NCBI GenBank assembly: GCA_900545025.1
Contig: UQXH01000009.1
Coordinates: forward strand, 1 to 64,000
Direction: 5' to 3'
Source of the DNA: an uncultured Phascolarctobacterium sp.
GTDB taxonomy: Bacteria > Bacillota > Negativicutes > Acidaminococcales > Acidaminococcaceae
DNA length: 64,000 nt
Shown in pieces: positions 52,816 to 61,107 of this stretch. The stretch's first letter is position 1. Every line of letters starts with the position of its first letter. The translations under genes were made by a program, and so were the position numbers. The notes below the pieces were generated by a model. The model did no database searches. It was not told the DNA's origin and worked only from the letters and a program-made list of their open reading frames with translations.

Positions 52816-53736
52816 ATGAAAGAGAAAGTAGTGGTCATCCTGGGGCCTACGGCCACAGGCAAAAGTCATTGTGCCGTGGAGCTGGCCAAAAAGCTGCAGG
52901 GAGAAATTATTTCCGGCGATTCAATGCTTGTTTATCGCGGTATGGATATTGGTACAGCAAAACCATCTGCCGCTGAGCTATCAGAAGTGCCTCATCATCT
53001 GGTAAATATCTTAGCTCCCGATGATGAATTTAATGTTGTGGATTTTAAAACACGGGCGGAAAAACTGATTACAGAAATTACAGCAAGAGGCAGATTACCG
53101 ATTATTGCAGGCGGAACGGGTCTTTATATTAAAGCCTTGTTAGAAGATTACTCTTTTAACAGAGCTGATAAAGTTGATACATTACGTGAAGAGTTGGAAG
53201 CCTTTTTACAGGAAAATGGTAAGGTAGCCTTGTATGAGAAGCTGCAGCAGTTAGATCCTGCAGCTGCTGCCAATATCCATATGAATAATACCCGCAGAGT
53301 AATACGTGCTATTGAATCTGCCATGCAGGGAGAAACTGTTGCCTGTGACCATACCTCTTCCGAGCGTTATGATGCACTCGTATTTGGCTTAAATATGCCG
53401 CGGGAAGATTTATACAGTCGTATAGAGAAGCGTGTGGATATTATGCTGCAGCAGGGATTAGAAGAAGAAGTACGGCGCTTATTGAATAATGGTGTACCTG
53501 CTTCTTGCCAATCAATGCAGAGTATTGGCTATCGGCAGATGGTGTGGTATCTGCAGGGAGATATGGATTATGAAACTGCGGTAGATAAGCTTAAACAGGC
53601 TACGCGTAATTTTGCTAAAAGGCAGCTGACCTGGTTCAGAAAAATGCCTTATATCAAGTGGCTGGAACTTAGCGCAGAGCCGGATTATACGTCGGCAGTA
53701 GAAGCAATGTACAGCGAAATAAAGAAGCTGTGGTAA
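52816..53736 (+). CDS. miaA: tRNA dimethylallyltransferase
   Basis: A 306-aa enzyme attaching a dimethylallyl group to A37 of tRNA, the substrate later used by MiaB. P-loop GPTATGKSH (about 10-18), DSMLVYRGMDIGTAKP, GGTGLYIKALL and the RRVIRAIE helix are present. It begins 10 bp after the methyltransferase gene. hfq follows, as in many proteobacteria and Firmicutes. Confidence 0.97.
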   Translation: MKEKVVVILGPTATGKSHCAVELAKKLQGEIISGDSMLVYRGMDIGTAKPSAAELSEVPHHLVNILAPDDEFNVVDFKTRAEKLITEITARGRLPIIAGGTGLYIKALLEDYSFNRADKVDTLREELEAFLQENGKVALYEKLQQLDPAAAANIHMNNTRRVIRAIESAMQGETVACDHTSSERYDALVFGLNMPREDLYSRIEKRVDIMLQQGLEEEVRRLLNNGVPASCQSMQSIGYRQMVWYLQGDMDYETAVDKLKQATRNFAKRQLTWFRKMPYIKWLELSAEPDYTSAVEAMYSEIKKLW

Positions 53737-53767
53737 GAGTGGTCAAAACGTATTTTTGCAGATAATC

Positions 53768-53796
53768 TTGTCTAAAAAATTAAACTGTTGTACAAT
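53768..53796 (+). promoter_or_regulatory. Promoter of hfq
   Basis: TTGTCT (53768-53773), 17 bp, TACAAT (53791-53796), giving hfq independent transcription besides any read-through from miaA. Confidence 0.72.
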
Positions 53797-53849
53797 TATA
53801 AGTACGAATAATATTAAAAAGAACAGTAACCTGGTTTGGAGGAATCTAC

Positions 53850-54098
53850 GTGAATAATACAGTAAAACCGGCAATGAATTTGCAGGACAGTTTTTTAAAT
53901 CATGTGCGTAAGGAAAATCTGGGCGTTATTATTTATTTGATGAACGGCTTTCAAATCCGTGGCTTGGTAAGGGGCTTTGATAACTTTACCGTTATTATTG
54001 AAAATGAAGGCAAACAACAATTAGTATATAAGCATGCAATCTCAACTATTTCTCCTGCTGCTAATATTACTATTATGCAGCCGGAAAAAAGAGACTGA
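53850..54098 (+). CDS. hfq: RNA chaperone Hfq
   Basis: An 82-aa Hfq, starting with GTG after TTTGGAGGAA. Sm1 (LQDSFLNHVRKENLGVIIYL, GFQIRGLVRGFDNFTV) and Sm2 (QLVYKHAISTI, the YKHAIS box) are intact, as are rim residues. The C-terminal tail is short, unlike the E. coli form. Hfq forms a hexamer that binds small RNAs and mRNAs. It has its own promoter and terminator. Confidence 0.97.
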   Translation: MNNTVKPAMNLQDSFLNHVRKENLGVIIYLMNGFQIRGLVRGFDNFTVIIENEGKQQLVYKHAISTISPAANITIMQPEKRD

Positions 54099-54109
54099 TT
54101 AACGAAAGG

Positions 54110-54140
54110 AAAACGGCGCTAAGGCGTTGTTTTTCTTTTT
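54110..54140 (+). terminator. Intrinsic terminator after hfq
   Basis: AAAACGGCGC / GCGTTGTTTT (two G-U pairs), loop TAAG, then T-rich tail. Confidence 0.75.
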
Positions 54141-54152
54141 TGGGGCATTTAT

Positions 54153-55046
54153 ATGTTCAATTATCTGGAATTATTTGTGGAATATCTTACTGTAGAATTA
54201 GGTTTGTCTGAAAATACCAGGGCAGCCTATCTGCGGGATTTACGGCTGCTGCAGAAGTATTTAGGCCTGCAGTCGGAGGATGATTTAGCTGCTGTTACGC
54301 GCAGGCAGCTGCTGACATACATGAAACAGCTGAAAAATGACGGTAAGTCACCGGCGACAATAGCCAGAAAGCTTGCTTCAATCAAGGCCTTTTATCGCTT
54401 TCTGGCGGCGGAAAGGTATATCAGCAGTAATCCTGCCGAGGTCATTGAAGCTGCTAATAAAGGCATTCATCTGCCTAAGGTGCTTAGCGTCGAGGAAGTG
54501 GATGCCCTGCTTGCTGAACCAAATTTAGGTACGATAGAAGGATTTCGTGATAAGACCATGCTGGAAGTTTTGTATGCTACCGGTATGCGTGTATCAGAGC
54601 TGTTAAGCGTACCGGTCAGCAATGTAAATCTGCAGATGAAATATATTATTGCTTTTGGCAAGGGTTCAAAGGAAAGAATAATACCTTTGGGGAGAACAGC
54701 GGTAAAATATCTGGAGAAGTATTTACAGGAAGTACGGCCGCAGCTGGTAAAAGAAAACAGCAGGCAGATAGATAATTTATTTGTCAGTTTATGGGGCGGA
54801 CCTATGACCAGACAGCGTTTTTGGGAGATTATTAAAGTTTACGGGAAAAATGCTGGCATTACTAAGAATATTACTCCGCATATGTTGCGCCATTCCTTTG
54901 CAACGCACCTTTTAGATAACGGGACGGATTTGCGCGTAGTACAGGAGCTTCTAGGGCATGCTGATATTGCTACTACGCAGATTTATACTCATCTAACTAA
55001 TAAAAGACTGCGGGCAGTTTATGATAAAGCACATCCGCGGGCTTAA
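54153..55046 (+). CDS. xerD: Tyrosine recombinase XerC/XerD
   Basis: A 297-aa tyrosine recombinase with all catalytic residues: Arg in ATGMRVSEL, Lys in KGSKERIIP, HxxR in HMLRHSFATHLLD, His in LLGHADI and Tyr in TQIYTHL. The N-terminal SAM-like DNA-binding domain covers about 1-100. The length and motifs fit XerC/XerD, which resolve chromosome dimers at dif; which of the two cannot be decided without the second copy. No mobile-element signs surround it. Confidence 0.88.
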   Translation: MFNYLELFVEYLTVELGLSENTRAAYLRDLRLLQKYLGLQSEDDLAAVTRRQLLTYMKQLKNDGKSPATIARKLASIKAFYRFLAAERYISSNPAEVIEAANKGIHLPKVLSVEEVDALLAEPNLGTIEGFRDKTMLEVLYATGMRVSELLSVPVSNVNLQMKYIIAFGKGSKERIIPLGRTAVKYLEKYLQEVRPQLVKENSRQIDNLFVSLWGGPMTRQRFWEIIKVYGKNAGITKNITPHMLRHSFATHLLDNGTDLRVVQELLGHADIATTQIYTHLTNKRLRAVYDKAHPRA

Positions 55047-55061
55047 GAAAGGAGATTTTTG

Positions 55062-56315
55062 ATGAAGAATACCAAAAGAAAGAAATCTTCCGGCAGTCAT
55101 ATCGTGCTTTTGGCACTGGTAACAGTACTTGCGGTGGTTGCGGTAGCTGCAGGTATGTTCTATGCGTTTGGCCGCAGTGAAAAAGACGTTTTGGATAATA
55201 AGGACGGTAAAGAGAAAAAGGAAGTAAGTCTACTGGATGAATCTATCGAAGCACAGCGTATTTTAGATAATATTCTGCTGAAAAAAACTAATTGGCAGTT
55301 AATTGAACGTGAACATGGTGAAAATGATGTTAATGTTGCCGGAGGCAATACAAATGTAAAGATAGCTCAGCGTCAACTGGCTGTTGGCGTACCTGCCAGC
55401 ACAGATTTGAAAGCTGCTGGTTCCTGGCTGCAGGAAAAGGCCGCAGCTGCAGGGCTTGTGAGTATTTCCGGTAAGGAAAGCAAGTATAAAGACTGGGATG
55501 CCTATAAAGTTGAAATAGGTATAGCAGTCAAAGCGGGCAGTGGTAAAAAGCAGTTTGTTACCGATACAGTATATTTCTTCCATAATAGTAATCTGCACGG
55601 TGAGGATAAAGATGTCCAAAAAGTGCAGGAAAAACCAGAAAGCAAAAAATACAGTGGTAAACTGGCAATAATAGTAGATGACTGCGGTTATGATATGTCT
55701 TCTGTGCGTACGCTGCTTAATACCGGACTGCCGCTTAACTTTGCGGTATTGCCGTATAAGCCTTACAGCAGCGACGTGCTGGAAATGATTAAAAGCAGTG
55801 GACGCGTTGCTATGCTGCATCTGCCGATGGAGCCTATGGACCGTAGTGCTATGTCAGAAGGCAGCATTACTATTTGCACTGATATGAGCAAAGCTAAAAT
55901 ACTTGAACTTACAAGAGAGGCTATCAACAGTCTGCCAGGAATCAGCGGCGTGAATAATCATCAAGGCTCTAAGGTTACTGCTGATGCTGCAACTATTACT
56001 ACGGTTTTACAAGAGTTAAAAAATCAGGATTTGTTTTTTGTAGACAGCAGGACTTCATCTAAGTCTGTAGCGCGTGATAAAGCGGTAGCAATGGGCGTAC
56101 CTACTGCCCGTAATGATATCTTCCTTGATAACAGCAGTGATGTGCAGGCTATTAGGAAGCAGATTTATAAAGCGATGGAGATTGCAGAAAAAAATGGCAG
56201 TGCTATCGCCATCTGTCATGCACGTCCTAATACAGCTAAAGCATGGAGTATGTATGCTGAAGAAATCAAGAGTACCGGGATCAAATTAGTTCCGATAACA
56301 GATTTATTATATTAA
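55062..56315 (+). CDS. Divergent polysaccharide deacetylase family protein
   Basis: A 417-aa membrane-anchored protein: basic N-terminus, one TM helix (about 10-33), a poorly conserved linker (to about 195), then a YibQ-type divergent polysaccharide deacetylase domain with IVDDCGYD, MLHLPMEP, NNHQGSKVT and FFVDSRTS. The DUF610/YibQ family often pairs with peptidoglycan hydrolases; an active deacetylase is not proved. AAAGGAG is 7 bp before the ATG at 55062; a TTG directly before it is less likely. Confidence 0.87.
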   Translation: MKNTKRKKSSGSHIVLLALVTVLAVVAVAAGMFYAFGRSEKDVLDNKDGKEKKEVSLLDESIEAQRILDNILLKKTNWQLIEREHGENDVNVAGGNTNVKIAQRQLAVGVPASTDLKAAGSWLQEKAAAAGLVSISGKESKYKDWDAYKVEIGIAVKAGSGKKQFVTDTVYFFHNSNLHGEDKDVQKVQEKPESKKYSGKLAIIVDDCGYDMSSVRTLLNTGLPLNFAVLPYKPYSSDVLEMIKSSGRVAMLHLPMEPMDRSAMSEGSITICTDMSKAKILELTREAINSLPGISGVNNHQGSKVTADAATITTVLQELKNQDLFFVDSRTSSKSVARDKAVAMGVPTARNDIFLDNSSDVQAIRKQIYKAMEIAEKNGSAIAICHARPNTAKAWSMYAEEIKSTGIKLVPITDLLY

Positions 56316-56330
56316 AAAGAGGTTTTGGCT

Positions 56331-57572
56331 ATGTTTGTAGAAGAAACTATCAGTAAATATGAGAAATATATCAATCCATCTCAGGCCAGATTGTTCAGAT
56401 TCATGGGGCTGGCCAGTGTAGAAGGCAGCGCAGAAGGCTGGGTTATTACTGACAGTGAGGGCAAACAGTTTATTGATTGCTTAGGTGGTTATGGCATGTT
56501 TGCTTTGGGTCATCGTAACCCTGCTATCGTTAAAGCGGTGGAAGACGCTTTGTATACGATGCCGATGTGCGGCAAGGTTTTGTTTAACAGACAAATGGCT
56601 GATTTAGCTGAAAAATTAGCAGAAATTACTCCGGGTGAACTGCAATACAGCTTTTTTGTGAACAGTGGTACAGAAGCTGTTGAAGGCTGTCTGAAAGTTG
56701 CCCGTCTGGCTACTAAACGTACTAAGTTTGTTGCTGCTGAGAACGCTTTTCATGGTAAGACAATGGGGTCTTTAACGGCTACCGGCCGCGATTTGTATCG
56801 TGATCCGTTTAAGCCGCTGCTGGATGGATTTACACATGTTCCTTATGGTGATATTGAAGCAATAAAAAATGCAGTGGATGAAGAAACTGCAGCTGTTATT
56901 TTGGAGCCTATTCAAGGTGAAGGCGGTATTATTGTGCCTCCAGATGGTTATCTGCGTCAGGTAAAGGAAGTCTGCGAAGCAAAAGGAGCTTTGCTTATTG
57001 CTGATGAAGTACAGACTGGTATAGGCCGTACCGGCGAATGGTTTGGAGTTAATCACGATGGTGTCACTCCCGACCTTATGGCCTGCGCTAAGGCGTTGGG
57101 CGGCGGTGTAATGCCTATTGGCGCTATTATTGGTACACCTCGCGCATGGCAGGGGCTGATTGAAGCGCCTTTCCTGCATACATCCACTTTTGGCGGTAAT
57201 CAGCTGGCATGTGCTGCAGGTATTGCTGCCATCAAATATATTCAGGAAGAAGATTTGCTGCGCCGCGGCAGGGAAACTGGCGCTTATTTTAAAGCAGGCC
57301 TGGAAAAAATCATGCAGGAATATCCCGAGGTTATCACACAGGTACGCGGACGCGGCATGATGATAGGCATCGAGCTGACTAAAGAAGGCGCCGGCGGTAT
57401 GCTGATGAGCCTGATGATTGATAAGAAAATCATTGTGGCCTATACATTAAATAATCCTAAGGTTATCCGTATTGAGCCGCCGCTTATTATGCCCGTAGAA
57501 GTTGTAGATTATGTTCTGGAAGAATTCAGGGCAGCGGTAAAGATGACTGCTGATGCTATTGAAGATTTGTAA
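56331..57572 (+). CDS. Class III aminotransferase, putrescine-aminotransferase-like
   Basis: A 413-aa PLP enzyme. The PLP lysine lies in ACAKALGGGVMPIGA; the cofactor-binding NSGTEAVEGCLKVAR and DEVQTGIGRTG are typical of class III (acetylornithine, putrescine, GABA) transaminases. The N-terminal MFVEETISKYEKYINPS resembles PatA/YgjG-type putrescine aminotransferase. ATG 56331 is chosen over TTG 56325 because of AAGAGG spacing. The substrate is not fixed by the sequence. An SRPBCC gene follows by 11 bp. Confidence 0.85.
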   Translation: MFVEETISKYEKYINPSQARLFRFMGLASVEGSAEGWVITDSEGKQFIDCLGGYGMFALGHRNPAIVKAVEDALYTMPMCGKVLFNRQMADLAEKLAEITPGELQYSFFVNSGTEAVEGCLKVARLATKRTKFVAAENAFHGKTMGSLTATGRDLYRDPFKPLLDGFTHVPYGDIEAIKNAVDEETAAVILEPIQGEGGIIVPPDGYLRQVKEVCEAKGALLIADEVQTGIGRTGEWFGVNHDGVTPDLMACAKALGGGVMPIGAIIGTPRAWQGLIEAPFLHTSTFGGNQLACAAGIAAIKYIQEEDLLRRGRETGAYFKAGLEKIMQEYPEVITQVRGRGMMIGIELTKEGAGGMLMSLMIDKKIIVAYTLNNPKVIRIEPPLIMPVEVVDYVLEEFRAAVKMTADAIEDL

Positions 57573-57583
57573 GGAGTGATACT

Positions 57584-58018
57584 ATGCCGTATGTAGAAAC
57601 TAAGACCGTCATCAAGGGTGAGGGCAGCAAGATTTACGATATTATCAGCAATATGACTGCATATCCTCAATTTATGAAGGATTTAGTCAGCGTGGAAATT
57701 TTAGAACGCGGCGAAGGCTATACTGTTTCCCATTGGGTTTCCAATGTTGACGGCAGGAAGATTGTCTGGACGGAAAAAGATAATTTTTATCCTGATGAAT
57801 TAAAAATTACCTATTGTCAGACTGAAGGAGATTTGAAAAAAATGGAAGGGGCATGGAATATTGTTCCCTGTGATGACGGTTGTGAAGTTACGCTTGCTGT
57901 TGACTTTGAGTTTGGCATCCCGATGATTGCCGGATTATTAAACCCTATTTTGAAGAAAAAAGTTCGTGAAAATAGTGAAAATATGTTGACATCAATCAAA
58001 GAGCAAATTGAAAAATAA
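57584..58018 (+). CDS. SRPBCC (START/COQ10-like) ligand-binding protein
   Basis: A 144-aa single-domain SRPBCC protein of the polyketide-cyclase/COQ10 type: MPYVETKTVIKGEGSKIYDIISNMTAYPQFM and VDFEFGIPMIAGLLNPILKKKV with a long C-terminal helix. These bind hydrophobic ligands. AAGGAGTG precedes the ATG, and the gene is coupled to the aminotransferase. A RatA-type toxin is related in fold, but nothing indicates a toxin-antitoxin pair here. Confidence 0.85.
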   Translation: MPYVETKTVIKGEGSKIYDIISNMTAYPQFMKDLVSVEILERGEGYTVSHWVSNVDGRKIVWTEKDNFYPDELKITYCQTEGDLKKMEGAWNIVPCDDGCEVTLAVDFEFGIPMIAGLLNPILKKKVRENSENMLTSIKEQIEK

Positions 58019-58036
58019 GCGCTCGCTTGCTATAAT
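58008..58036 (+). promoter_or_regulatory. Promoter of htpX
   Basis: TTGAAA (58008-58013), 17 bp, TATAAT (58031-58036) with the extended TGC. The -35 lies inside the end of the SRPBCC gene. Confidence 0.8.
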
Positions 58037-58096
58037 TATAAAAGCGAAAATGTTTTATTTAATATTATTTCATGTTTTTGAGGAGGAAAAAATTTA

Positions 58097-58954
58097 ATGA
58101 AAACAGCATTTTTGATGGCTTTGATGACAGCCTTATTAATGTTGATTGGTGACTTTTTTGGCGGTATTAAAGGTATGACTTTCATGCTCTTGGTATCCAT
58201 TGGTATGAATTTTTTTGCTTACTGGAACAGTGACAAGATGGTATTAGCGCATTATAAGGCACAGCAGGTTGATGAACGTACTGCACCGGAGCTATATGGT
58301 ATTGTTGCCAAGCTGGCGAAGAAAGCAAATCTGCCTATGCCGAAAGTATATATTATCGACAGCCCTATCCCTAACGCATTTGCTACCGGCAGGGATCCTG
58401 AGCATGCAGTTGTTGCTGTAAACAGCTCGCTGGTTGACCTTCTCAGCAGAGATGAAATTGAAGGTGTATTAGCGCATGAGCTTAGCCACGTTAAAAATCG
58501 TGATATTCTGGTAAGTACTATCGCAGCAACTATGGCTGGTGCTATTTCGACTATTGCTCAGTGGGGCATGTTCCTTGGCGGTGGTCGTGATGAAGACGGC
58601 GAAAGCCGTAATCCTATTGCGTCTATCTTAGTTATGCTGCTGGCTCCTCTGGCTGCTATGCTGATTCAGATGGCAGTTTCCAGATCTCGTGAATATATGG
58701 CTGATAAATCCGGCGGTGAAATTTGCGGCAATCCTGATGCTTTGGCAGATGCACTTTTGAAATTGGAAGCATATTCCCGACGCGGTGTAATGCCGGATGC
58801 TACCGAAGCTACTGCGCATATGTTCATTATCAATCCGTTTACTGCGGCAGACGTGCAGAAAATGTTCAGTACTCATCCCAGCACGGAAGAACGCGTAAGA
58901 TTATTACGTCAGCAGGCACAGGAAATGCGCGATAAAAAAAGAGGTACTTTATAA
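58097..58954 (+). CDS. htpX: Membrane zinc metalloprotease HtpX
   Basis: A 285-aa M48 protease with two N-terminal TM segments (about 4-22 and 28-45), the zinc motif HELSH in LAHELSHVKNRD (about 130-134), a further TM pair, and the distal Glu in SREYMADKSGGE. It degrades damaged membrane proteins. GAGGAGG is upstream. Its stop overlaps the M42 peptidase start (TAATG). Confidence 0.95.
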   Translation: MKTAFLMALMTALLMLIGDFFGGIKGMTFMLLVSIGMNFFAYWNSDKMVLAHYKAQQVDERTAPELYGIVAKLAKKANLPMPKVYIIDSPIPNAFATGRDPEHAVVAVNSSLVDLLSRDEIEGVLAHELSHVKNRDILVSTIAATMAGAISTIAQWGMFLGGGRDEDGESRNPIASILVMLLAPLAAMLIQMAVSRSREYMADKSGGEICGNPDALADALLKLEAYSRRGVMPDATEATAHMFIINPFTAADVQKMFSTHPSTEERVRLLRQQAQEMRDKKRGTL

Positions 58955-60030
58955 TGGATAAACAATTACAATGGCTGAAAAAATTTTCTGAAACCTGTGG
59001 GGTATCAGGCTTTGAAAGCAGAATGAAAGAACTTATGCTGCAGCGACTTAATGGTATGGCAGAAGTAAGCTATGATAAGCTGGGCAGTGTTGTCTTTACT
59101 AAAAAAGCGGCAGAAGATGCAGCACCTAAGATTATGCTTGCCAGCCATATGGATGAAATTGGTTTTTTGGTTAAACACATTACTAAAGAAGGTTTCCTTA
59201 AATTCACTTGTCTTGGCGGCTGGTGGGAGCAGGTTATGCTCAGTCAGCGTGTAACCGTACATGGCAGTAAAGGTGATCTGGTAGGTGTTATCGGCAGCAA
59301 GCCGCCTCATATTTTGAGTGCGGAAGAGCGCACTAAAGTGGTTGGCAAAAAAGATATGTATATAGATATCGGTGCTGACAGTGAAGAAGCAGCACGTGCT
59401 CTTGGTGTTTTTGAAGGCTGTCCTGTAACTCCCTATGCTGAAATGGCTGTAATGGGAGATGGAAAAACCTTATTGGGTAAAGCATGGGATAACCGCATCG
59501 GCTGCGCAGTAATGGCTGATGTTATGGAAAACATCAGTGCCGAAAAATTAGCCAGCACTGTTTATGGTGTAGCTACTGTGCAGGAAGAAGTAGGTCTGCG
59601 TGGTGCTCAGACCAGTGTAAACATGCTGAAACCTGATATTGCGCTTGTAATTGATACCTGTGTTGCCGGCGGTACTCCAGGCGTAAGTGATGACGTTGCT
59701 CCGGCTAAGATTGGCGACGGTGTAGCTATTACTATTTTTGACGCAGGTATGATTCCTAACACAGCTTTGCGTGATTTTGCTATGCAGACAGCTAAAGAGC
59801 TGGGCATTCCTACACAAATCAGCATTTCTGAGGGCGGCGCTACTGACGGCGGACGTATTCATCTGCATGATGCAGGTGTATTGACGCTTACTTTCAGTAT
59901 TCCTACTCGTTATATTCACAGTCATCAGTCCGTAATTCATCTGGATGATTATCTTGGTGCAGTTAAACTGATTACTGCTATGGTAGAAAAACTGGACAAA
60001 GAGCAATATAAAAAATTGCTGCAGGCTTAA
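58954..60030 (+). CDS. M42 family aminopeptidase
   Basis: A 358-aa M42 metallopeptidase with the two-metal site in ASHMDEIGF, KAWDNRIGCAV, VQEEVGLRG and a final His near the C-terminus (RYIHSHQSV). These form dodecameric tetrahedral aminopeptidases (glutamyl/leucyl type). The order of HtpX then M42 suggests protein turnover, with the peptidase finishing peptides. Confidence 0.92.
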   Translation: MDKQLQWLKKFSETCGVSGFESRMKELMLQRLNGMAEVSYDKLGSVVFTKKAAEDAAPKIMLASHMDEIGFLVKHITKEGFLKFTCLGGWWEQVMLSQRVTVHGSKGDLVGVIGSKPPHILSAEERTKVVGKKDMYIDIGADSEEAARALGVFEGCPVTPYAEMAVMGDGKTLLGKAWDNRIGCAVMADVMENISAEKLASTVYGVATVQEEVGLRGAQTSVNMLKPDIALVIDTCVAGGTPGVSDDVAPAKIGDGVAITIFDAGMIPNTALRDFAMQTAKELGIPTQISISEGGATDGGRIHLHDAGVLTLTFSIPTRYIHSHQSVIHLDDYLGAVKLITAMVEKLDKEQYKKLLQA

Positions 60031-60033
60031 AGG

Positions 60034-60058
60034 ACTAAAATCGTTTTAACGATTTAGT
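60034..60058 (+). other. Hairpin between M42 peptidase and ndk
   Basis: ACTAAAATCGTT / AACGATTTAGT (one bulge) with loop TT, then ATAAATTTTTAT. It could be a weak terminator or part of the ndk leader; the tail is not a clean T-run. Confidence 0.5.
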
Positions 60059-60093
60059 ATAAATTTTTATATCAATTTAAGGAGAGATTAATT

Positions 60094-60507
60094 ATGCAAC
60101 AAACACTCGTACTTGTAAAACCTGATGGAGTTAGAAAAAACCTTATCGGCGAAATCATCGCTCGTTTTGAACGTCGTGGTCTGAAAGTATCCGCTCTGAA
60201 ACTTGTTAAAATCACTGAAGAACAAGCTAAATTCCATTATGCTGAACATGAAGGCAAACCTTTCTTTGGTGAACTGGTTGACTTCATTACTTCCGGCCCT
60301 GTTGCTGCTATGGTAATTTCCGGCGAAAACGCTATTAAAGCAGTTCGCGGTCTGATGGGCGCTACTAATCCTCTGGATTCCGTACCGGGCTCCATCCGTG
60401 GCGACTATGCTCTGAGCATTGGTGAAAACATTGTTCACGGCAGCGACAGCGAAGAATCCGCTGCACGTGAAATTGCTAACTTCTTCAAACCTGAAGAAAT
60501 CTATTAA
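60094..60507 (+). CDS. ndk: Nucleoside diphosphate kinase
   Basis: A 137-aa Ndk that equalises NTP pools. The phosphohistidine is in NIVHGSDS and the Kpn-type loop region GDYALSIGEN is present. AAGGAGAG precedes the ATG. Length is typical. It follows the M42 gene with a 63-bp gap and precedes the cobalamin adenosyltransferase by 33 bp. Confidence 0.97.
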   Translation: MQQTLVLVKPDGVRKNLIGEIIARFERRGLKVSALKLVKITEEQAKFHYAEHEGKPFFGELVDFITSGPVAAMVISGENAIKAVRGLMGATNPLDSVPGSIRGDYALSIGENIVHGSDSEESAAREIANFFKPEEIY

Positions 60508-60540
60508 TTTTCATTTCTTCTTACGAAAGGATGGTGTCAA

Positions 60541-61050
60541 ATGAAAGCAGCAGTATATACAAGGACAGGCGATAAGGGAACAACAGGCCTGTATACCGGT
60601 GAGCGTGTTCCAAAACAGAGCCTGCGTGTAGAGGCATATGGAACAGTGGATGAAATTACTTCCGCTCTGGGTCTGGCACGTGCTAATGTGCAGCGTGACG
60701 ATGTTAAGGAAACAATTTATCAGGTGCAGAAGCTTTTGATGTCTGTTATGGCCGATGTTGCCAGCTTGAATTTGCCCGAGCCTTATATCAAGGAAGAACA
60801 TGTAAAATTATTCGAAGAAACTATCGATAAGTATGATGCAATGCTGCAGCCTTTGGGACATTTTATTATTCCCGGAGATACTGTTGGCGCAGCAGCACTT
60901 GATATTGCCCGTACTACAACAAGGCGAGCAGAGCGCTGCCTGCTGCGTTTGGCAGAAACTGAGCCTGTAAATCCGCAGGTACTCATCTGTCTGAACCGCT
61001 TGTCCGATCTTTGCTTTATCCTTGCCAGGGTAGAGACTGAAGTAGCTTAA
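60541..61050 (+). CDS. PduO-type ATP:cob(I)alamin adenosyltransferase
   Basis: A 169-aa enzyme that adenosylates cob(I)alamin or cobyrinate diamide. The ATP-binding motif TGDKGTTGLYTGERVPK (about 6-22), the YGTVDEIT stretch and TTTRRAERCL are the family signature. The product is adenosylcobalamin, used by B12-dependent mutases. AAAGGATGG precedes the ATG. A bidirectional terminator follows. Confidence 0.94.
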   Translation: MKAAVYTRTGDKGTTGLYTGERVPKQSLRVEAYGTVDEITSALGLARANVQRDDVKETIYQVQKLLMSVMADVASLNLPEPYIKEEHVKLFEETIDKYDAMLQPLGHFIIPGDTVGAAALDIARTTTRRAERCLLRLAETEPVNPQVLICLNRLSDLCFILARVETEVA

Positions 61051-61063
61051 TTCTTCAATACAT

Positions 61064-61100
61064 AAAAATAAACCTCCTGTGGGCAGGAGGTTTATTTTTT
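61064..61100. terminator. Bidirectional terminator between adenosyltransferase and ilvD
   Basis: AATAAACCTCCTG / CAGGAGGTTTATT with loop TGGG, flanked by A5 and T6, so it can stop the two converging transcripts. Confidence 0.95.
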
Positions 61101-61107
61101 ATGCTGT

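Noticed and set aside
54153..55046. Xer recombinase as sign of a mobile element or integron
   Set aside because: No attachment repeats, cargo genes or composition shift; motifs and length fit the housekeeping XerC/XerD recombinases.
57584..58018. RatA-like toxin of a toxin-antitoxin pair
   Set aside because: The fold is shared by many ligand-binding proteins, and there is no small antitoxin partner; it is coupled to an aminotransferase.
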